From the NCBI RefSeq assembly GCF_018854015.1, contig NZ_JAAXYO010000066.1:22089-86088 (forward strand): 64,000 bases of DNA, read 5' to 3'. Source of the stretch: Igneacidithiobacillus copahuensis. GTDB lineage: Bacteria; Pseudomonadota; Gammaproteobacteria; Acidithiobacillales; Acidithiobacillaceae. Positions 62,479 to 64,000 of this stretch are shown in pieces; positions within the stretch are counted from its first letter, which is position 1, and each line of letters opens with the position of its first letter. The translations under genes were made by a program, and so were the position numbers. Below the pieces are notes generated by a model that saw only the letters and a program-made list of their open reading frames with translations, was not told where the DNA came from and ran no database searches.

Positions 62479-63483
62479 TCACTGCCAGAACAGTCCGGGG
62501 GACAGCATGTTCTGCAGCGCCGGCAGGTTGAGAGGGCAGCGCTGGACCTGCACCTGGCCCTGTCCATGACCATTGCAATCCAAAGCGTAGGCCTTTATGG
62601 GGAGAGGGGCCCGCAGCGCCGATGCACAACGATCGCTGTCCTTACCGGGACATTGCTGGTTGAAACCCAAGACGTCCGCGGCTGCCCAAGCCCTGACAGC
62701 TGGCAGATAACGCTCCAGCATCTTCGCGTCGCGCACAAACAGATTCAGATGCGCCTGCTGGAGCTTTCCTTCTCCCGTTCCCGCCAATAGCAGGCCATCG
62801 GCCGTACCCAGCAGTTGCAGGTGCCCTTTGGCGTCGGTAATGGCCAGGGATTGTACGGAGCCATCACCCTGTAAAAAACCCCAAAACAGCGTGCTGCCAT
62901 CCGCAAAGGTTACGTGCGGCAGAGGGTACAGGTCGAAGCCTGCCATCACCCGCTGGCCCAGGGACTGAGCCTTGCCGTTCCGGCCTGGAAACACCCGACC
63001 ATGGGTCCAGTGAACAATCTCTTCGTCCGGCAGATTCTTTTCCAGCGACCGGGTCAGGGCGATCAATTCCTTGTGGCGAGCCTTTTCGACGCGCATGATA
63101 CAGTGCACATCCTGACCGCAGGCATCGCGCCGGTCCAGGTACTCGCCCTGCTCTTTGACGATACGCTGCTGCTCCGGGCTATTCAGCGCCGTATTCTGCA
63201 AAGCACGATAATACAGGCCGGTGACGTACATATCTTCCTGCAATAATCTTGCGCTGAAACTGTCTCCATCTACTTTTCCCGTTTTTTTTATATTTTCGTC
63301 AACTAAGTCACATGTAATTTCCTCCGCAGGACGCTTGTCTTTAGGCCCACAAGAATTAGGAGTTATATATGGTAATTGATCTATGGATTGCACCTCAGCA
63401 TAAGCGCTGACAGGCCCACCCAAACCCAAGATGAACAAAATGACCTCGATGCCCAACCGGCTCTGCCACTCTATAGAACTCAT
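62479..63483 (-). CDS. Secreted paralog 2: LprI-like cysteine motif plus shared C-terminal domain
   Basis: The 334-residue protein has a signal peptide ending VSAYA (residue 29). EYLDRRDACGQDVHC (Cys122, Cys128) and the following RVEKARHKELIAL match the LprI/DUF1311 pattern. The C-terminal region NLFVRDAKMLERYLPAVRAW, then AAADVLGFNQQCPGKDSDRC, is shared with both neighbours, and the protein ends GLFWQ. GGAGG precedes the ATG by 8 bases. LprI-like proteins inhibit lysozyme in other bacteria; that role here is only a possibility. Confidence 0.65.
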   Translation of the reverse strand: MSSIEWQSRLGIEVILFILGLGGPVSAYAEVQSIDQLPYITPNSCGPKDKRPAEEITCDLVDENIKKTGKVDGDSFSARLLQEDMYVTGLYYRALQNTALNSPEQQRIVKEQGEYLDRRDACGQDVHCIMRVEKARHKELIALTRSLEKNLPDEEIVHWTHGRVFPGRNGKAQSLGQRVMAGFDLYPLPHVTFADGSTLFWGFLQGDGSVQSLAITDAKGHLQLLGTADGLLLAGTGEGKLQQAHLNLFVRDAKMLERYLPAVRAWAAADVLGFNQQCPGKDSDRCASALRAPLPIKAYALDCNGHGQGQVQVQRCPLNLPALQNMLSPGLFWQ

Positions 63484-63534
63484 AACCAGAACCTCCGAGA
63501 ATTTAATAATACGATCTGCTTAGGCCTGTCTTCT

Positions 63535-63600
63535 CTACTGCCTGCAACAGGACCATGGAAAGAGGGCGAGAAGCCAGAATGCGAGACCTAGGCGTTTCAT
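63535..63600 (-). other. Possible 21-residue hydrophobic peptide
   Basis: Between paralogs 2 and 3 the minus strand has CAGGGAGG followed by ATG and a 21-codon frame reading MKRLGLAFWLLALFPWSCC then two more residues. It looks like a bare signal sequence or a tiny membrane peptide. It could also be the remnant start of a lost gene. Confidence 0.25.
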
Positions 63601-63692
63601 TCATTCCTCCCTGAGGAAAACTCACTGAACAGGGCAAAACAGCGCCGCTGCCGGGTAGGCCCTTCCCCCTGCATCAAACGTGCTTGCCGATC

Positions 63693-64000
63693 CTATTGCC
63701 AAAACAGGCTCATCTCCTGAAGGCTGCCTTTTGCTCCGTCTCCCGGCACAGCGCAGGCCGCCACCAGCCGCTTCTGACGGCAGCGCAGATCGTAGACCGT
63801 CGGTGGCGGCACGTCCGCCAGGGCACGCGCACATACAGACTTGTCCTTGCCCTCGCAGTCACGGGAAAACCCAAGACTGCTGGCCGCCGCCCAGCTGCGC
63901 AGGATGCCCAATACCGCAGAACTCCGCCGGGCATCTGGCAGAAACACTCGGAATTCCGGCACAGATTTCACTGTAGAGGGGAGTTGGGAGCGATAGAGAT
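63693..64000 (-). CDS. Secreted paralog 3, C-terminal part (5' end outside window)
   Basis: The frame is open to base 64000, so the gene starts beyond the window; about 101 C-terminal residues are visible. FRVFLPDARRSSAVLGILRS with WAAASSLGFSRDCEGKDKSVC aligns with paralogs 1 and 2, including the C-x7-C pair, and the end is again SLFWQ. The visible part confirms a tandem family of at least three genes. Confidence 0.6.
   Translation of the reverse strand, partial: LYRSQLPSTVKSVPEFRVFLPDARRSSAVLGILRSWAAASSLGFSRDCEGKDKSVCARALADVPPPTVYDLRCRQKRLVAACAVPGDGAKGSLQEMSLFWQ

Overview
The window is a gene-dense, GC-rich proteobacterial chromosome segment with no mobile element, tRNA or CRISPR array that I can see. 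A complete division and cell-wall (dcw) cluster, a type A RNase P RNA, a LysR/CbbR-type regulator convergent with a DabBA inorganic-carbon uptake pair, a full 13-gene nuo operon and a hydrogenase-4-like cluster together suggest a chemolithoautotroph. An acidophilic sulfur or iron oxidiser of the Acidithiobacillus type fits best. That identification is inferred from gene content, not from a search.

Layout. Positions 1-4552 hold envelope and housekeeping genes: argJ (cut by the window edge), secA, a dciA-like gene and lpxC, with dciA overlapping lpxC tail to tail. From 4791 to 7117 lie sspA and an acyl-CoA/acyl-ACP ligase. A small unknown gene (7132-7398, minus) and rnpB (7496-7841) follow. From 8064 to 25458 runs one tightly coupled operon, mraZ-rsmH-ftsL-ftsI-murE-murF-mraY-murD-ftsW-murG-murC-murB-ddl-ftsQ-ftsA-ftsZ, with a classical MraZ operator in front and an intrinsic terminator behind. 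From 25608 to 33574 are a desaturase-like diiron protein, a glycine-zipper lipoprotein, a repeat protein, the cbbR-like gene convergent with dabBA, a TMEM175-type channel and a small unknown protein.

From 33744 to 47145 the nuoA-B-CD-E-F-G-H-I-J-K-L-M-N operon encodes proton-pumping complex I; it is followed by a PIG-V-like GT-C glycosyltransferase. From 48867 to 56203 there is a second complex-I-like membrane complex, hyfC-E-F-G-(H-I fusion)-B. Its 'hydrogenase' large subunit has lost all four nickel-iron cysteine ligands, so it should not be a hydrogenase. This energy-converting-hydrogenase-related (Ehr-like) complex is the most interesting system in the window. It is trailed by crcB, a DUF190 gene, a zinc-ribbon/HEAT protein, a cyclopropane fatty acid synthase and a histidine phosphatase.

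The right end (59344-64000) carries small unknown genes, a host-attachment-type protein, an AT-rich secreted protein and a minus-strand tandem array of at least three secreted, cysteine-containing paralogs of a family I do not recognise. The third paralog runs off the window.
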